A stretch of DNA of 64,000 nt, taken from contig JAZGEF010000049.1 in assembly GCA_036478595.1 (NCBI GenBank), positions 15,219 through 79,218 on the forward strand, in the 5' to 3' direction. This document shows, piece by piece, positions 8,214 to 17,436 of this stretch (positions within the stretch are counted from its first letter, which is position 1; each line of letters starts with the position of its first letter). Source of the DNA: Granulosicoccus sp036478595 (GTDB taxonomy: Bacteria > Pseudomonadota > Gammaproteobacteria > Granulosicoccales > Granulosicoccaceae). The notes below the pieces were generated by a model. It did not search any database. It was not told where the DNA came from and saw only the letters and a program-made list of their open reading frames with translations. A program made the translations under genes and the position numbers.

Positions 8214-9452
8214 TTAGCCCGAGCTCTTCTGCCGCGCCGCCGCCAAGCGGGTGCCCAACGGAGCCCGGCGATTTAGAAAACGCACAATGCCGTTCTGGAT
8301 GGCAATGGCAAGTGCATCTTGAAACCGCGCATCATTTAGCTTCTTCTCTTCAAGTAGATTAGAGATAAAGGCAATCTCCACCAGCACGGACGGGATATCC
8401 GGGGATCGCAACACGGCAAAGTTGGCCTGCTCTACATCGGGCTTATGCACTGGGCCAACCTGCTTTAGCTGGTCCAGTACTTCTGCGCCCATATCCAAGC
8501 TGGCCTCAAGCGTCGAACTTTGCGCTAAATCCAGTAATGTCTGTTTAAGATCAACGCTTAAACCATCGAGCTGTACTTCACCAAATAGGGCATCCACATT
8601 GTTCTCATTTTCTGCCAACCATTGTGCAGCTTCCGAACTAGCACCCTTAAGTGATAGGGCGTACACCGAACTTCCAGCAGCCGCTTTACGTTTAAAGGCA
8701 TCGGCATGTACAGATACAAATATGTCAGCATGTTGATCACGTGCAATGCGAATTCGCTCGCGTAACGCAATGTACTCATCTTTGTTACGCGTGAGTATTG
8801 CACTGATACCCTCTTGCGCATTGAGACGTTCGTGCAAACGTTTTGCAACAGCCAGCGTAATATCTTTTTCCAATGTATTGCGTTGGCCAGTTGCACCGCC
8901 GTCTTTGCCACCATGGCCTGCATCAATCGCGACAATGACATCGCGGAAACCGCCAGCAAGTATCGCTACCTGCTCAACTGGTGTCGCCTGGCTCGGCGCT
9001 TGAGTGGCTTCAAGCACGATCCCTGTATCGATAATTAATCGTTGGCCACCCTGGCGCGTGATCACTTCATGGCTCGGCTTTGCAGCCATACTGAGATCTA
9101 CCGCGATACGTAATTTTTGATCACCATGAAAGCCATGACGAATGTCCAGCATCATCCCTCGCGAGGCATCCAAGGCTAAGGTGGTATTAAGCTCGGCATA
9201 GGCCAAGTCAATGACTAGCCGATGAGGGTTACTCAACGCAAACACATTGACATTTTCAATGGGCCGATCAAAGTCGAGGTGCAGCATCAGATTAGATTGC
9301 TGGACCACTTGAAAGCGTACTAATTGAGCACCCGCAAGGGCTGCTGGCGCAAAGGCGTTGAGAAACAGCAAAACGCTGAACAAACCAAGCAATCGCCGCC
9401 GCGCATGCCGCTCAATATGTTGCTTAGAATCAAGCGAAAATAAATTGTTCAA
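8214..9452 (-). CDS. amiB: N-acetylmuramoyl-L-alanine amidase with AMIN domain (AmiB/AmiC type)
   Basis: Periplasmic zinc amidase that cuts peptide stems from peptidoglycan during daughter-cell separation. The 412-residue precursor has a signal peptide near residues 18-40 (LLGLFSVLLFLNAFAPAALA), an AMIN localisation domain (about 42-140, with FDRPIENVNVFALSNPHRLV) and an Amidase_3 domain from about 170. Zinc and catalytic residues lie in VIVAIDAGHGGKDGGATG, ILTRNKDEYI, SVHADAF and SVLVEIAFISN. No LysM repeats follow the amidase domain, unlike E. coli AmiB. Its position between tsaE and mutL is the usual one. Confidence 0.94.
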   Translation of the reverse strand: MNNLFSLDSKQHIERHARRRLLGLFSVLLFLNAFAPAALAGAQLVRFQVVQQSNLMLHLDFDRPIENVNVFALSNPHRLVIDLAYAELNTTLALDASRGMMLDIRHGFHGDQKLRIAVDLSMAAKPSHEVITRQGGQRLIIDTGIVLEATQAPSQATPVEQVAILAGGFRDVIVAIDAGHGGKDGGATGQRNTLEKDITLAVAKRLHERLNAQEGISAILTRNKDEYIALRERIRIARDQHADIFVSVHADAFKRKAAAGSSVYALSLKGASSEAAQWLAENENNVDALFGEVQLDGLSVDLKQTLLDLAQSSTLEASLDMGAEVLDQLKQVGPVHKPDVEQANFAVLRSPDIPSVLVEIAFISNLLEEKKLNDARFQDALAIAIQNGIVRFLNRRAPLGTRLAAARQKSSG

Positions 9453-9515
9453 TGAACCCCCTCAACAGGCAACTGTCTTCATGCGGACAGCTGGCGCCTC
9501 ACTAAGCATAGATGG

Positions 9516-9953
9516 CTATTTGGACAAATCAACCGGGGCTGAAATGTGCATTATTCTGCCAGGCAGCGCGTATTCAAGTTCCACCACGTAATCAGCCGCT
9601 GTCATCAGATTGCCGCCTTTTTCTGACCATTCCACCAGCACTAAATCAGCTTCGCTTGTGAGCTCGCGATAACCCAAGGCGTGTAGCTCTTCTGGGTCCT
9701 CTAAGCGGTACAGATCAAAGTGCACTATCTGCAGGCCGCCTGCTTGATAGGTTTCGACCAAGGTATAGGTGGGGCTCTTGACGTTACCCTCATATCCCAA
9801 TGATTGGATTAAGGCGCGGGCAAAGGTGGTTTTGCCCGCACCCAGCTCACCGGATAAGTACGCAACCGCAGGGAACTCCAGAGTTGATCCAAACTGAGCC
9901 GCAGCTGCCAGCAATGCGGGTTCGTCGATGAGTTCTAGTATTTGTGCTTGCAT
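9516..9953 (-). CDS. tsaE: tRNA threonylcarbamoyladenosine biosynthesis ATPase TsaE
   Basis: ATPase partner of TsaB/TsaD in making t6A37 on ANN-decoding tRNAs. The 145-residue length is normal. It shows Walker A in YLSGELGAGKTTFARALIQS near residue 33, then the switch region SPTYTLVETYQAG and a HFDLYRLEDPEELHALGYREL segment typical of the family (formerly YjeE). It starts 4 bases after the rluC stop and sits 63 bases before amiB, so translation is probably coupled to rluC. Confidence 0.95.
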   Translation of the reverse strand: MQAQILELIDEPALLAAAAQFGSTLEFPAVAYLSGELGAGKTTFARALIQSLGYEGNVKSPTYTLVETYQAGGLQIVHFDLYRLEDPEELHALGYRELTSEADLVLVEWSEKGGNLMTAADYVVELEYALPGRIMHISAPVDLSK

Positions 9954-9957
9954 GGTA

Positions 9958-10908
9958 TTATTTGCCCAATTTAGTTAGTGCAGTTAAAGATTCCTGCCAC
10001 TGGGCATCAGGCTCAATAGTAATGCTGATCGGCTCGCCTTCCCATTCAAACTCGAGTTGGCGTGCATGCAGAAACAAACGCTTCAAGCCCTTGCCTGCAA
10101 AGCGTTCGTTATCAAAGCGTTTGCCGTAGCGCTCGTCACCCACAATCGCGTGCCCCGAATGCTGAGCATGCACTCTGATTTGGTGCGTTCGTCCAGTTTC
10201 AATGGCAACTTCCAATAACGTGGCTTCGTTAAATCGCTCAACACGTTCAAAATGGGACACGGCAGACTGACCACCATCGGCAACGATTACTTTACGCTGC
10301 CCACCCGCGTCTTGGTTTTTAAGCAACGGTAGCCTGACGGTTTTTGCGGCATCAGGCCATTGGCCGGACACCATCGCGTAATAGCGCTTGTTAACGTCGC
10401 GCTCACGAAACAGGTTTTGAAGCTTTCGATTCACGCCATTATTGCAAGCAATCAACAAGCATCCGCTAGTGCCCTTGTCTATCCGATGCACTAGCTCAAG
10501 CGCCGGGTTATCTTCATGCTGACGCAGGGCGTCGATCAGCCCAAAAGGTAACCCGGTGCCGCCATGCACCGCCAATCCAGCGGGCTTGTCCACCACAATC
10601 AGATCATCGTTACGATAGGCAATCCGCCCAGCAATTCGCGTCGCCAGCTCATCAGGTACCGAAACTTGCGCCTTTGTTACAGTCTTGATTGGCGGTATCC
10701 TGACGATATCACCCTCCACAAGCTTACGCGTGGGTTTACAGCGACCACTGTTAATTCTGACCTGCCCAGTCCGTATAATGCGGTATATGTGGCTACGAGG
10801 CACGCCAGGCGCCCGGCGAATGAGAAAGTTATCCACACGCTGTCCTGCTTCACCTTCTCGCACGGTGACTAAACGCACTGAGGCTGAATTACTGTCTGAT
10901 TCGTGCAT
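9958..10908 (-). CDS. rluC: 23S rRNA pseudouridine synthase, RluC type
   Basis: Converts specific uridines in 23S rRNA to pseudouridine. The 316-residue protein has an N-terminal S4 RNA-binding domain (about residues 20-80, with RVDNFLIRRAPGVPRSHIYR) and a RluA-type catalytic domain with the aspartate motif VHRIDKGTSGCLLIA, plus GRTHQIRVHAQHSGHAIVGD. Divergence from rne across a shared promoter region is the RluC neighbourhood in E. coli and relatives, which favours RluC over RluD. It probably heads the run rluC-tsaE-amiB-mutL-miaA-cysM. Confidence 0.92.
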   Translation of the reverse strand: MHESDSNSASVRLVTVREGEAGQRVDNFLIRRAPGVPRSHIYRIIRTGQVRINSGRCKPTRKLVEGDIVRIPPIKTVTKAQVSVPDELATRIAGRIAYRNDDLIVVDKPAGLAVHGGTGLPFGLIDALRQHEDNPALELVHRIDKGTSGCLLIACNNGVNRKLQNLFRERDVNKRYYAMVSGQWPDAAKTVRLPLLKNQDAGGQRKVIVADGGQSAVSHFERVERFNEATLLEVAIETGRTHQIRVHAQHSGHAIVGDERYGKRFDNERFAGKGLKRLFLHARQLEFEWEGEPISITIEPDAQWQESLTALTKLGK

Positions 10909-11363
10909 GAATGTTGCTATACTCTCTTAAGCGCTGAAACGAGCCAACCGCCCGCAAACCATTGCATGACCGGTTGCTGAAGCTTATTGCTTGTAACTTA
11001 CTCGCATGAAGCTCGGCTCACCGCTACAAGATACACCAAGTGAACAATACGGCTGACCAACTGAGCAGCCTTGGCAAGCCATTCAAACTCTTTACTAGAG
11101 AAAATGGTTTCGCAACCCAGTTTTTTACGCTAGGCCAGATGCACACTATCCGCCCCAGCAACGCGCCAGGCATCACAGCCTGCAGACTTAATTAAACGAT
11201 AATACTAACTAAAACCGGAACAACAACACCCTAGCAATGTCCTTCGCAATACTCACAATGCTAATACTGCTGAGCCTGTGGCATCTTTGCCAACAGATGC
11301 CTGCGTATGTTCGCACACGCGACCAGAGACTGGTGGCCCGTTCTTCCGGAACGGAAACAAATA
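10909..11363 (+). promoter_or_regulatory. Divergent rluC/rne intergenic region with hairpins in the rne leader
   Basis: These 455 bases separate the rluC and rne starts. Two inverted repeats sit just before the rne ATG at 11364. The first is a 7-bp stem (GGCATCT at 11280-11286 and AGATGCC at 11295-11301, loop of 8). The second is a 6-bp stem (CCGTTC at 11338-11343 and GAACGG at 11349-11354, loop TTCCG). In E. coli the rne leader is long and structured and mediates feedback by RNase E itself; a similar role here is inference. No promoter hexamers were called with confidence. Confidence 0.45.
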
Positions 11364-14300
11364 ATGAAACGAATGTTAATCAACGCGACTCACGAAGAGG
11401 AGCTTCGCGTAGCTATAGTCGACGGCCAACGCCTCAACGATCTCGATATAGAGCATAAAGAACGAGAACAAAAAAAATCCAATATATACAAAGCAAAAAT
11501 AACCCGCGTCGAGCCTAGCCTCGAAGCCGCGTTTGTTGACTATGGCGCAGAGCGCCATGGCTTTCTACCCTTTAAAGAAATCGCCAAGGAATACCTTTCC
11601 GATAAAGCCCACCGTGGCGATGGCCGGCCGAACGTTCGCGACGGCATCAAAGAAGGCCAGGAAATCCTGGTACAAATAGAGAAAGAAGAACGCAGCAACA
11701 AGGGCGCTGCCCTAACCACTTTTATCAGCCTTGCCGGTCGCTTTTTGGTATTGATGCCAAACAATGCTCGAGCCGGTGGTGTATCACGTCGCATCGAAGG
11801 CGAAGAACGCACCGAACTCAAAGCCGCTATGGCTGAGGTCAACACGCCAGACGGCATGGGCACTATCGTGCGCACCGCAGGCGTTGGCAGAACCTCCGAA
11901 GAACTCCAATGGGATCTGGACTATCAAGCGGCCATATGGGCAGCAATAGAAGAAGCTGCTGAAGGCAAGAAAGCCCCGTTTCTGGTTTACCAGGAGAGCA
12001 ACATCATTGTCCGTGCCCTGCGCGATTACTTCCGCAGCGATATTGGCGAAATCATCGTTGACGAGCAAGCTACGTTTGACCAGTCCGCTGAATTCATTCG
12101 CATGTACATGCCTCAAAATGCACGCAAACTCAAGCTCTACGAAGACGATGTACCATTGTTCAATCGCTACCAGATTGAAAGCCAGATAGAGTCCGCTTTT
12201 CAGCGTGAGGTTCGTCTGCCGTCGGGTGGCGCTTTAGTTATTGATCATACCGAAGCACTGATCTCCATCGATATCAACTCAGCTCGTGCTACCAAAGGTC
12301 ACGATATCGAAGAAACGGCAGCCAACACTAACCTTGAAGCTGCCGACGAAGTTGCTCGCCAACTACGCCTGCGTGATCTTGGTGGCCTAGTGGTTATCGA
12401 TTTCATCGACATGATGTCTAACCGTAACCAGCGTGCGGTTGAAAACCGCTTACGCGATGCGCTCAAGCAAGATCGTGCCCGAGTACAGATAGGCCGTATC
12501 TCACGCTTTGGCCTGTTAGAGATGTCTCGCCAGCGTTTACGCCCTTCATTGGGTGAATCTTCAGAGAACGTTTGCCCACGTTGCCAAGGGCACGGTACGG
12601 TTCGCGGCACCGAATCAACCGCATTGTCTATCCTGCGCTTACTTGAAGAGGAAGCCATGAAGGACAACACCGATCGCGTCTTTGCCGACGTACCAGTCGA
12701 TGTCGCTACATACCTGCTTAACGAGAAACGCGCCAGCATCAACGAGATCGAAGTGCGTAATGAAGTCACGTTATTGATCGTAGCGAATCCTACGTTTGAA
12801 ACACCTAACTACACCATCGAACGAGTACGTGCATCAGATGTTGAGCACGATACGGTAAAGAAAAATAGCTATGAGCTGGCAACCGACAATATCGAAGCTC
12901 AAGCCCAAGCGGATAGCAAACCAGCCAAGCCGGTTGAACGAGCGGCGGTTGGCAACGTTGTACCGGACATGCCCGCACCAACACCGGCAAAGGCCGTAGC
13001 GGTCGCCGCGCCCGTTGTTGCCGCCAAAACTGGAGGCCTGAAAGGCATCCTGGGTAAAGTGAGCTCTATATTTGGTGGCAAGCCTGCCGAAGTTGAACCA
13101 GCTATTCCAACTCCTGAAGAAGAAAAAGCGGCAGCCCGTAAGAGCAGCGGTGGTAATAGTCGTAACCAAAACCGCAAACCACGTAATGCTCGCTCCAATT
13201 CTGAGGAAGGTGGTGATTCGCATCGTCAGAAGAAAAAAACCGGCACGCGTAACAATCGCAATCGCAACAAGAAAAACGAAAATCGTGACGAGAAATCAGC
13301 GGGCAATGCTGACACCACCAACACGAATATCAACGCTGACGTCAATACCAAAAAGGATGCAGCCTCCACAGGGGAACAAAAGCCGAAGTCAGAGCGCGGG
13401 CGACGTCGCGGACGCGGTGGCAAACGCAATCAAGCCAACAAACAAGCGGCTAACGATGAGCAAACTGCAAACAACACACAAGGCAACAACAACGAATCGC
13501 AAAATAAGGCACCTGCCGAGCAAGCGAAAGCTGCTGCCGATGCACCGAAGCCCGTCAGCGGTGTAACGCAAACGGGAGCAGCTGTAGCGCTTAGTGCCAA
13601 CGACGCCAACGCAACGGACAACAAAAAACCGGAAGCCAACGGTAACGTTGCGCCGAGCTTCGTTGCCAAGCCTGTCAGCAATGAAGCCGACGGCAACGTT
13701 GCTGAAACGAACGATGCAAATGGCAACAACGCTAGCGACAAGAAACGTGCTCCAAGCCGACGTCGTCAGAAGGTCCAAGATAAGCAAGAAGCTGAGAAGA
13801 ACGACACAAGCGGCGAAAGCAAGCCACAAGCCAAACAAGCGGATGCCACAACAGATGTCTCCGCCGACGATGCGGGCAATAAAGCTACCAGCGATTCAGC
13901 TGATGGTGATGCAGATGAACGTCCACGCCAGGGTTCTAACTACAACCGTTCGCGCCGACATAACAACCGTAAAACAGAAGGTGAGCAAAAGCCAGGCGCC
14001 CCTGCTGGGAACGACGCTCCGCATCCGAGTTCAAGTTCAGGGCCTGCAGTGTCAGTAACTGCCGCAACGCCATCTGCTGCTGAACCATCCAGCACTGCAG
14101 CGCCAAAACCAAGTGCAGCTGCGCCTGTAAGCTCTGCCCCTAAAGCAAGTGCTACCGCGACCCCTGCAGCTGCACCGTCTAGCTCTACTGCGAAACCCAC
14201 TACTACTGCGCCAAGCACTTCTGCACCATCAAATGCATCGCCAGAGGCGAAACCACCTGCGGACGCAACTGCAGTATCACAACGTCAGCCAAGCCAGCTT

Positions 14301-14417
14301 AAAGGCACAGTGAAGTCGTTGGCCAATCGTGATGATGATGGTTTGTCGTTTGCTTCACGCAAAGTGGTCGATGTAGACGGCTCCAAAAAGAAGCCAACTG
14401 GAGAAACCAGCGACTAG
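11364..14417 (+). CDS. rne: Ribonuclease E
   Basis: Essential endoribonuclease for mRNA decay and rRNA/tRNA processing, and scaffold of the degradosome. The protein is 1017 residues from ATG 11364 (MKRMLINATHEEELRVAIVDG); the frame is open 57 bases further upstream but that part does not resemble the family. An S1 domain lies near residues 35-120. The DNase I-like catalytic part has ISIDINSARATKGHDIEETA and VVIDFIDM, giving the two metal-binding Asp residues near 300 and 345. The Zn-link CPRCQGHG follows near 400. From about residue 510 on, the protein is low-complexity, with Arg/Lys-rich RNA-binding stretches (KPRNARSN, GRRRGRGGK) and Ala/Pro/Ser-rich parts, as expected for the unstructured scaffold. 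Confidence 0.96.
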   Translation: MKRMLINATHEEELRVAIVDGQRLNDLDIEHKEREQKKSNIYKAKITRVEPSLEAAFVDYGAERHGFLPFKEIAKEYLSDKAHRGDGRPNVRDGIKEGQEILVQIEKEERSNKGAALTTFISLAGRFLVLMPNNARAGGVSRRIEGEERTELKAAMAEVNTPDGMGTIVRTAGVGRTSEELQWDLDYQAAIWAAIEEAAEGKKAPFLVYQESNIIVRALRDYFRSDIGEIIVDEQATFDQSAEFIRMYMPQNARKLKLYEDDVPLFNRYQIESQIESAFQREVRLPSGGALVIDHTEALISIDINSARATKGHDIEETAANTNLEAADEVARQLRLRDLGGLVVIDFIDMMSNRNQRAVENRLRDALKQDRARVQIGRISRFGLLEMSRQRLRPSLGESSENVCPRCQGHGTVRGTESTALSILRLLEEEAMKDNTDRVFADVPVDVATYLLNEKRASINEIEVRNEVTLLIVANPTFETPNYTIERVRASDVEHDTVKKNSYELATDNIEAQAQADSKPAKPVERAAVGNVVPDMPAPTPAKAVAVAAPVVAAKTGGLKGILGKVSSIFGGKPAEVEPAIPTPEEEKAAARKSSGGNSRNQNRKPRNARSNSEEGGDSHRQKKKTGTRNNRNRNKKNENRDEKSAGNADTTNTNINADVNTKKDAASTGEQKPKSERGRRRGRGGKRNQANKQAANDEQTANNTQGNNNESQNKAPAEQAKAAADAPKPVSGVTQTGAAVALSANDANATDNKKPEANGNVAPSFVAKPVSNEADGNVAETNDANGNNASDKKRAPSRRRQKVQDKQEAEKNDTSGESKPQAKQADATTDVSADDAGNKATSDSADGDADERPRQGSNYNRSRRHNNRKTEGEQKPGAPAGNDAPHPSSSSGPAVSVTAATPSAAEPSSTAAPKPSAAAPVSSAPKASATATPAAAPSSSTAKPTTTAPSTSAPSNASPEAKPPADATAVSQRQPSQLKGTVKSLANRDDDGLSFASRKVVDVDGSKKKPTGETSD

Positions 14418-14462
14418 TAAAAGCCAATGTATCCATGGCGGCGATAAAACGGGAGCTATCGA

Positions 14463-15098
14463 TTGGGTGAAGTTGCTCACTTTATACCCGGCTTTATTGC
14501 CGCTTATTTAATCCTGCTAGTGGGCGCGTCCTCTCCCGGCCCCTCTGTCGCATTACTCATTGGCATCGCGACTACCGAAGGTCGAACGCCTGCATTGCTT
14601 GCCAGCCTGGGTGTCGCATTCGGAAGTGCAACCATCAACGTTTTAACAATTTTTGGTGTGGGCTTAGTGCTCTCACAAGCCGCCTGGGCCATGAATGCTT
14701 TACGAATAATCGGGGCTGCGTATTTGCTCTATTTAGCTTACGGCGCGATTAAAAAATCAATACATCCACAAGCTTTGCAAACAGCAGAAACAACTAAGCA
14801 AAGTTGGACAAAACATTTCACCACCGCATACCTTCTTCAAATAAGCAATCCAAAAGCCATCGCATTCTGGTTATCCATCTCGGCAGTGGGTGCAGTAGAA
14901 GGTGCAAACCTGGGTGTGATTGCCTTGTTTATAGCCGGTGGGTTCTTAATTTCGTTTAGTTGCCACGCTGCTTGGGCAGCAGCATTATCCATCGCGAAAG
15001 TTCGCGCAGCTTATTCTCGTGGTAGCCGATGGATTGAAGCTGCCTTAGGAGGATTCTTTGTGTTTGCAGCCTTCAAGCTTGCGACATCGGAGAGCTAA
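14463..15098 (+). CDS. LysE/RhtB-family amino-acid exporter
   Basis: Inner-membrane exporter of 211 residues with about six hydrophobic segments. The N-terminus GFIAAYLILLVGASSPGPSV contains the family signature SPGPS, and a later segment ISNPKAIAFWLSIS matches the conserved NPK region. The start codon is TTG at 14463; no ATG lies near it. It lies 45 bases downstream of rne but is unrelated in function. The substrate cannot be told from sequence; homoserine, threonine or other amino acids are usual for the family. Confidence 0.88.
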   Translation: MGEVAHFIPGFIAAYLILLVGASSPGPSVALLIGIATTEGRTPALLASLGVAFGSATINVLTIFGVGLVLSQAAWAMNALRIIGAAYLLYLAYGAIKKSIHPQALQTAETTKQSWTKHFTTAYLLQISNPKAIAFWLSISAVGAVEGANLGVIALFIAGGFLISFSCHAAWAAALSIAKVRAAYSRGSRWIEAALGGFFVFAAFKLATSES

Positions 15099-15266
15099 AT
15101 CGCAGCGAGTCACCCTCATCGGCCATGCATAGCAGCTTCAGCCACGAATTTTGATATCAAACTCACCACCGAGCGCCGTTAGTTGAGCCTTGATACTCCA
15201 GGCTGCGTACAGACTACTAACGCAATGCTCAATCATTTGATTATTTTAAAGATTGGTTGTTGGAAT

Positions 15267-16421
15267 TCACTCGATGGGCCAAGTATGTTTGTTTTTCTCG
15301 ACAAACTTTACGAGCGCATCCAACCTTGTCGGCATTACTTTTTCACCAAAGCCGATACGAAAATAATCACTGTATTCATCAGCATCGTCTGTAAAACAAT
15401 AGCTCGGTTTTATCGAAATCCCCTCTTTAGCGAGTTCATCTCCGAGCTCTACCGAGGACATCGGCCCCTTGAATTTCACGAACGCCACGGTACTAGCGGT
15501 GGGTCGAACCCATTCAAAATAGCCCCCGTACGTATCCATAAACTGATCAAGCAGTTGAAGATTGTCCCGTGCAATATCCAGATTCTTTTTGAGTATTCTA
15601 TCGCTGGCCCTTAAGGTCATTATGGCTTGGAGCTCACTTGCTCGACTAGGGCAGGCGGTTCCAAAATATTGTATATCCACTAGCTTTTGTTTTAGCTTCA
15701 TGTCCTGTAGTGCAAGCCAACCAATTGTAACGCCACAAGCTCCCCAAGGCTTTGACATAGTGCAAGCGCTAATACCCTGGTCATAGATATCAGCCATTGC
15801 TGGTAGCCTGTCCCTTTCATTGTGCTCCAGCAGTCGATAGGCTTCATCGCACAGCATAGTGATATTGTGCTTTCGCGCAATGTCTATTAGCGCTTGCTGG
15901 ACATCGGATTTCATCACTGTACCAGCGGGATTGTATGGGTCATTGCTTACGATATATCGGGTGTTCTTTTTGATCGCTTTTTCAACTTCCGACGGATCAA
16001 TTTGCCATTGATTTTTCTGGTACAGCTTGATTCTGGTGACTTCACTGAACGCGTGTTCTGGTGCTTGTAGTACCGACTGATAGCCAGGCGTGAATACGAC
16101 ACTGTGATCGCCCTTGCCAAGAACTGCATAAGCAGCCGTTTGTAGAGCAACCTGCCCGCCTGCAAAAATCAATATATTGTCGGCACTGATCTGAGAACCG
16201 TAAAGCTTGGCTACCTCTTCACGCAGATCAAGGCTTCCTCCGTTGGGTGTGTAGGCAAGAGAATGTTTGTAATACTCCTCCACCAATTGTTCATCACCTC
16301 CTGCGATCGCATATTCTGTCAATTCTTCGCAGGTGAGCGGTTCCGAAAAAGAGTTGGAGAAATTGTATTGCAGCCCGCCGGTGACTTTTTTGTGCTGCTT
16401 GGACCAAGGTTCTTTATACAT
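15267..16421 (-). CDS. PLP-dependent aminotransferase, class I/II fold
   Basis: A 384-residue fold type I PLP enzyme. The cofactor-binding GGQVALQTAAYAVLG is near residue 88, the conserved SNDPYNPAGTVM near 159, LCDEAYRLLEHN near 190 and the Schiff-base lysine in TMSKPWGACGVTIGWLA near 223. The C-terminal YFRIGFGEK carries the substrate-carboxylate Arg. It has a general resemblance to aspartate-type aminotransferases and to capreomycidine-synthase-like enzymes, but the substrate is unknown. It is followed on the same strand, 45 bases upstream, by a HisN-like phosphatase gene, and sits in a cluster of amino-acid enzymes and an ABC importer. Confidence 0.85.
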   Translation of the reverse strand: MYKEPWSKQHKKVTGGLQYNFSNSFSEPLTCEELTEYAIAGGDEQLVEEYYKHSLAYTPNGGSLDLREEVAKLYGSQISADNILIFAGGQVALQTAAYAVLGKGDHSVVFTPGYQSVLQAPEHAFSEVTRIKLYQKNQWQIDPSEVEKAIKKNTRYIVSNDPYNPAGTVMKSDVQQALIDIARKHNITMLCDEAYRLLEHNERDRLPAMADIYDQGISACTMSKPWGACGVTIGWLALQDMKLKQKLVDIQYFGTACPSRASELQAIMTLRASDRILKKNLDIARDNLQLLDQFMDTYGGYFEWVRPTASTVAFVKFKGPMSSVELGDELAKEGISIKPSYCFTDDADEYSDYFRIGFGEKVMPTRLDALVKFVEKNKHTWPIE

Positions 16422-16466
16422 ATTCAGTTGCTATCAGTTGTTGTCCGCAGAGGCATATTTTCGTCT

Positions 16467-17240
16467 TCAGCCATTGAGTATTTCTATCGCCCGCTTATGA
16501 AGCGCTGGATCGCCGCTGGCCAAAAATTGTGAACCTGATGTCAGCGTTAATGAATTGCCCTGCCAGTCGGAAATAACGCCACCCGCATTATTGATAATAG
16601 GCACTAGCGCCAAGTAATCGTGAATATCGTGTGCGGTTTCATAGGCTACATCGATGTAACCATCAGCGATACGTCCAAAAGCCTGACACCCACCACCAAA
16701 AATTAAAAACTGCACTGCATTGACCATTCGATCATATGCCGCGATTTCAGTGTTTGATTCAAAGTACAGTGGTGAGCTTGTCTGCGCAATGGCATGCTCT
16801 AATGCCTTACACGATCGAGATTGAATGGTTTTGCCGTTTAGTGTTGATCCAAACCCATCCGCACCAACCCACCGTTCCTGAGTAATAGGGCTATCCATTA
16901 CACCCAATATTGGAGAGCCTTTCCAGGTGAGTGCTATTAGTGTACAGAATGTCGGTAATCCAGCGACGAAAGACATCGTGCCATCAATGGGATCCAGAAC
17001 CCATACAAAATCTGAATCTGTGTGTTGGTCATCGTATTCCTCACCGACTATGCCATGTTCAGGATACGCCTCATTTATTGCAGCACGTAGCGCCCGCTCA
17101 ACTTTTTGATCCGTAGGTGTAACTGGCGTGGCGTCTGATTTAACTGTCACCACCCGAGGTTGATTAATTTCCTCGCGTAGTATTGCACGGGAAATATCGG
17201 CTAAGTGATTCGCGTGATCAACAAACTGAGCAGCATTCAT
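16467..17240 (-). CDS. Inositol-monophosphatase-family phosphatase, HisN-like
   Basis: Mg-dependent phosphatase of 257 residues. The metal-site motifs are GIVGEEYDD (Glu) near residue 68, VWVLDPIDGTMSFVAGLP (two Asp) near 84, and ETAHDIHDYLALVPIINNAGG near 205. The form FVAGLPTFCTLIAL after DPIDGT is that of histidinol-phosphatase-type (HisN) members rather than of SuhB. No his genes are nearby. Instead it sits between an aminotransferase and an ornithine-cyclodeaminase-like gene, so a phosphorylated amino-alcohol intermediate in the same pathway is possible but unproven. Confidence 0.85.
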   Translation of the reverse strand: MNAAQFVDHANHLADISRAILREEINQPRVVTVKSDATPVTPTDQKVERALRAAINEAYPEHGIVGEEYDDQHTDSDFVWVLDPIDGTMSFVAGLPTFCTLIALTWKGSPILGVMDSPITQERWVGADGFGSTLNGKTIQSRSCKALEHAIAQTSSPLYFESNTEIAAYDRMVNAVQFLIFGGGCQAFGRIADGYIDVAYETAHDIHDYLALVPIINNAGGVISDWQGNSLTLTSGSQFLASGDPALHKRAIEILNG

Positions 17241-17436
17241 GCATCATTCTCCAGGTAACTATTGACGGTGCAATAGCACTTTCTACAGAGTATAAAGGCA
17301 ACCGCATCAAAGAAATATAAGCAATATCACAGCTTCGCCTTCACCGCCCTATACGACTAGATCATATCTTATGTTCATAGGAAAACTGGTATCCTCAACC
17401 GTATAAACATCTAATGTACTTTAACGTGAGATACAG

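Noticed and set aside
11237..11458. 73-codon frame in the rne leader as a leader peptide or separate gene
   Set aside because: Runs into rne in another frame with no supported start; the hairpins explain this region better.
13100..14400. Long minus-strand and alternate-frame reading frames inside rne
   Set aside because: They are shadows of the low-complexity, GC-biased rne C-terminal coding region.
16467..17240. Phosphatase as a true histidine-biosynthesis HisN
   Set aside because: The sequence is HisN-like but no his genes are nearby; only the family is claimed.
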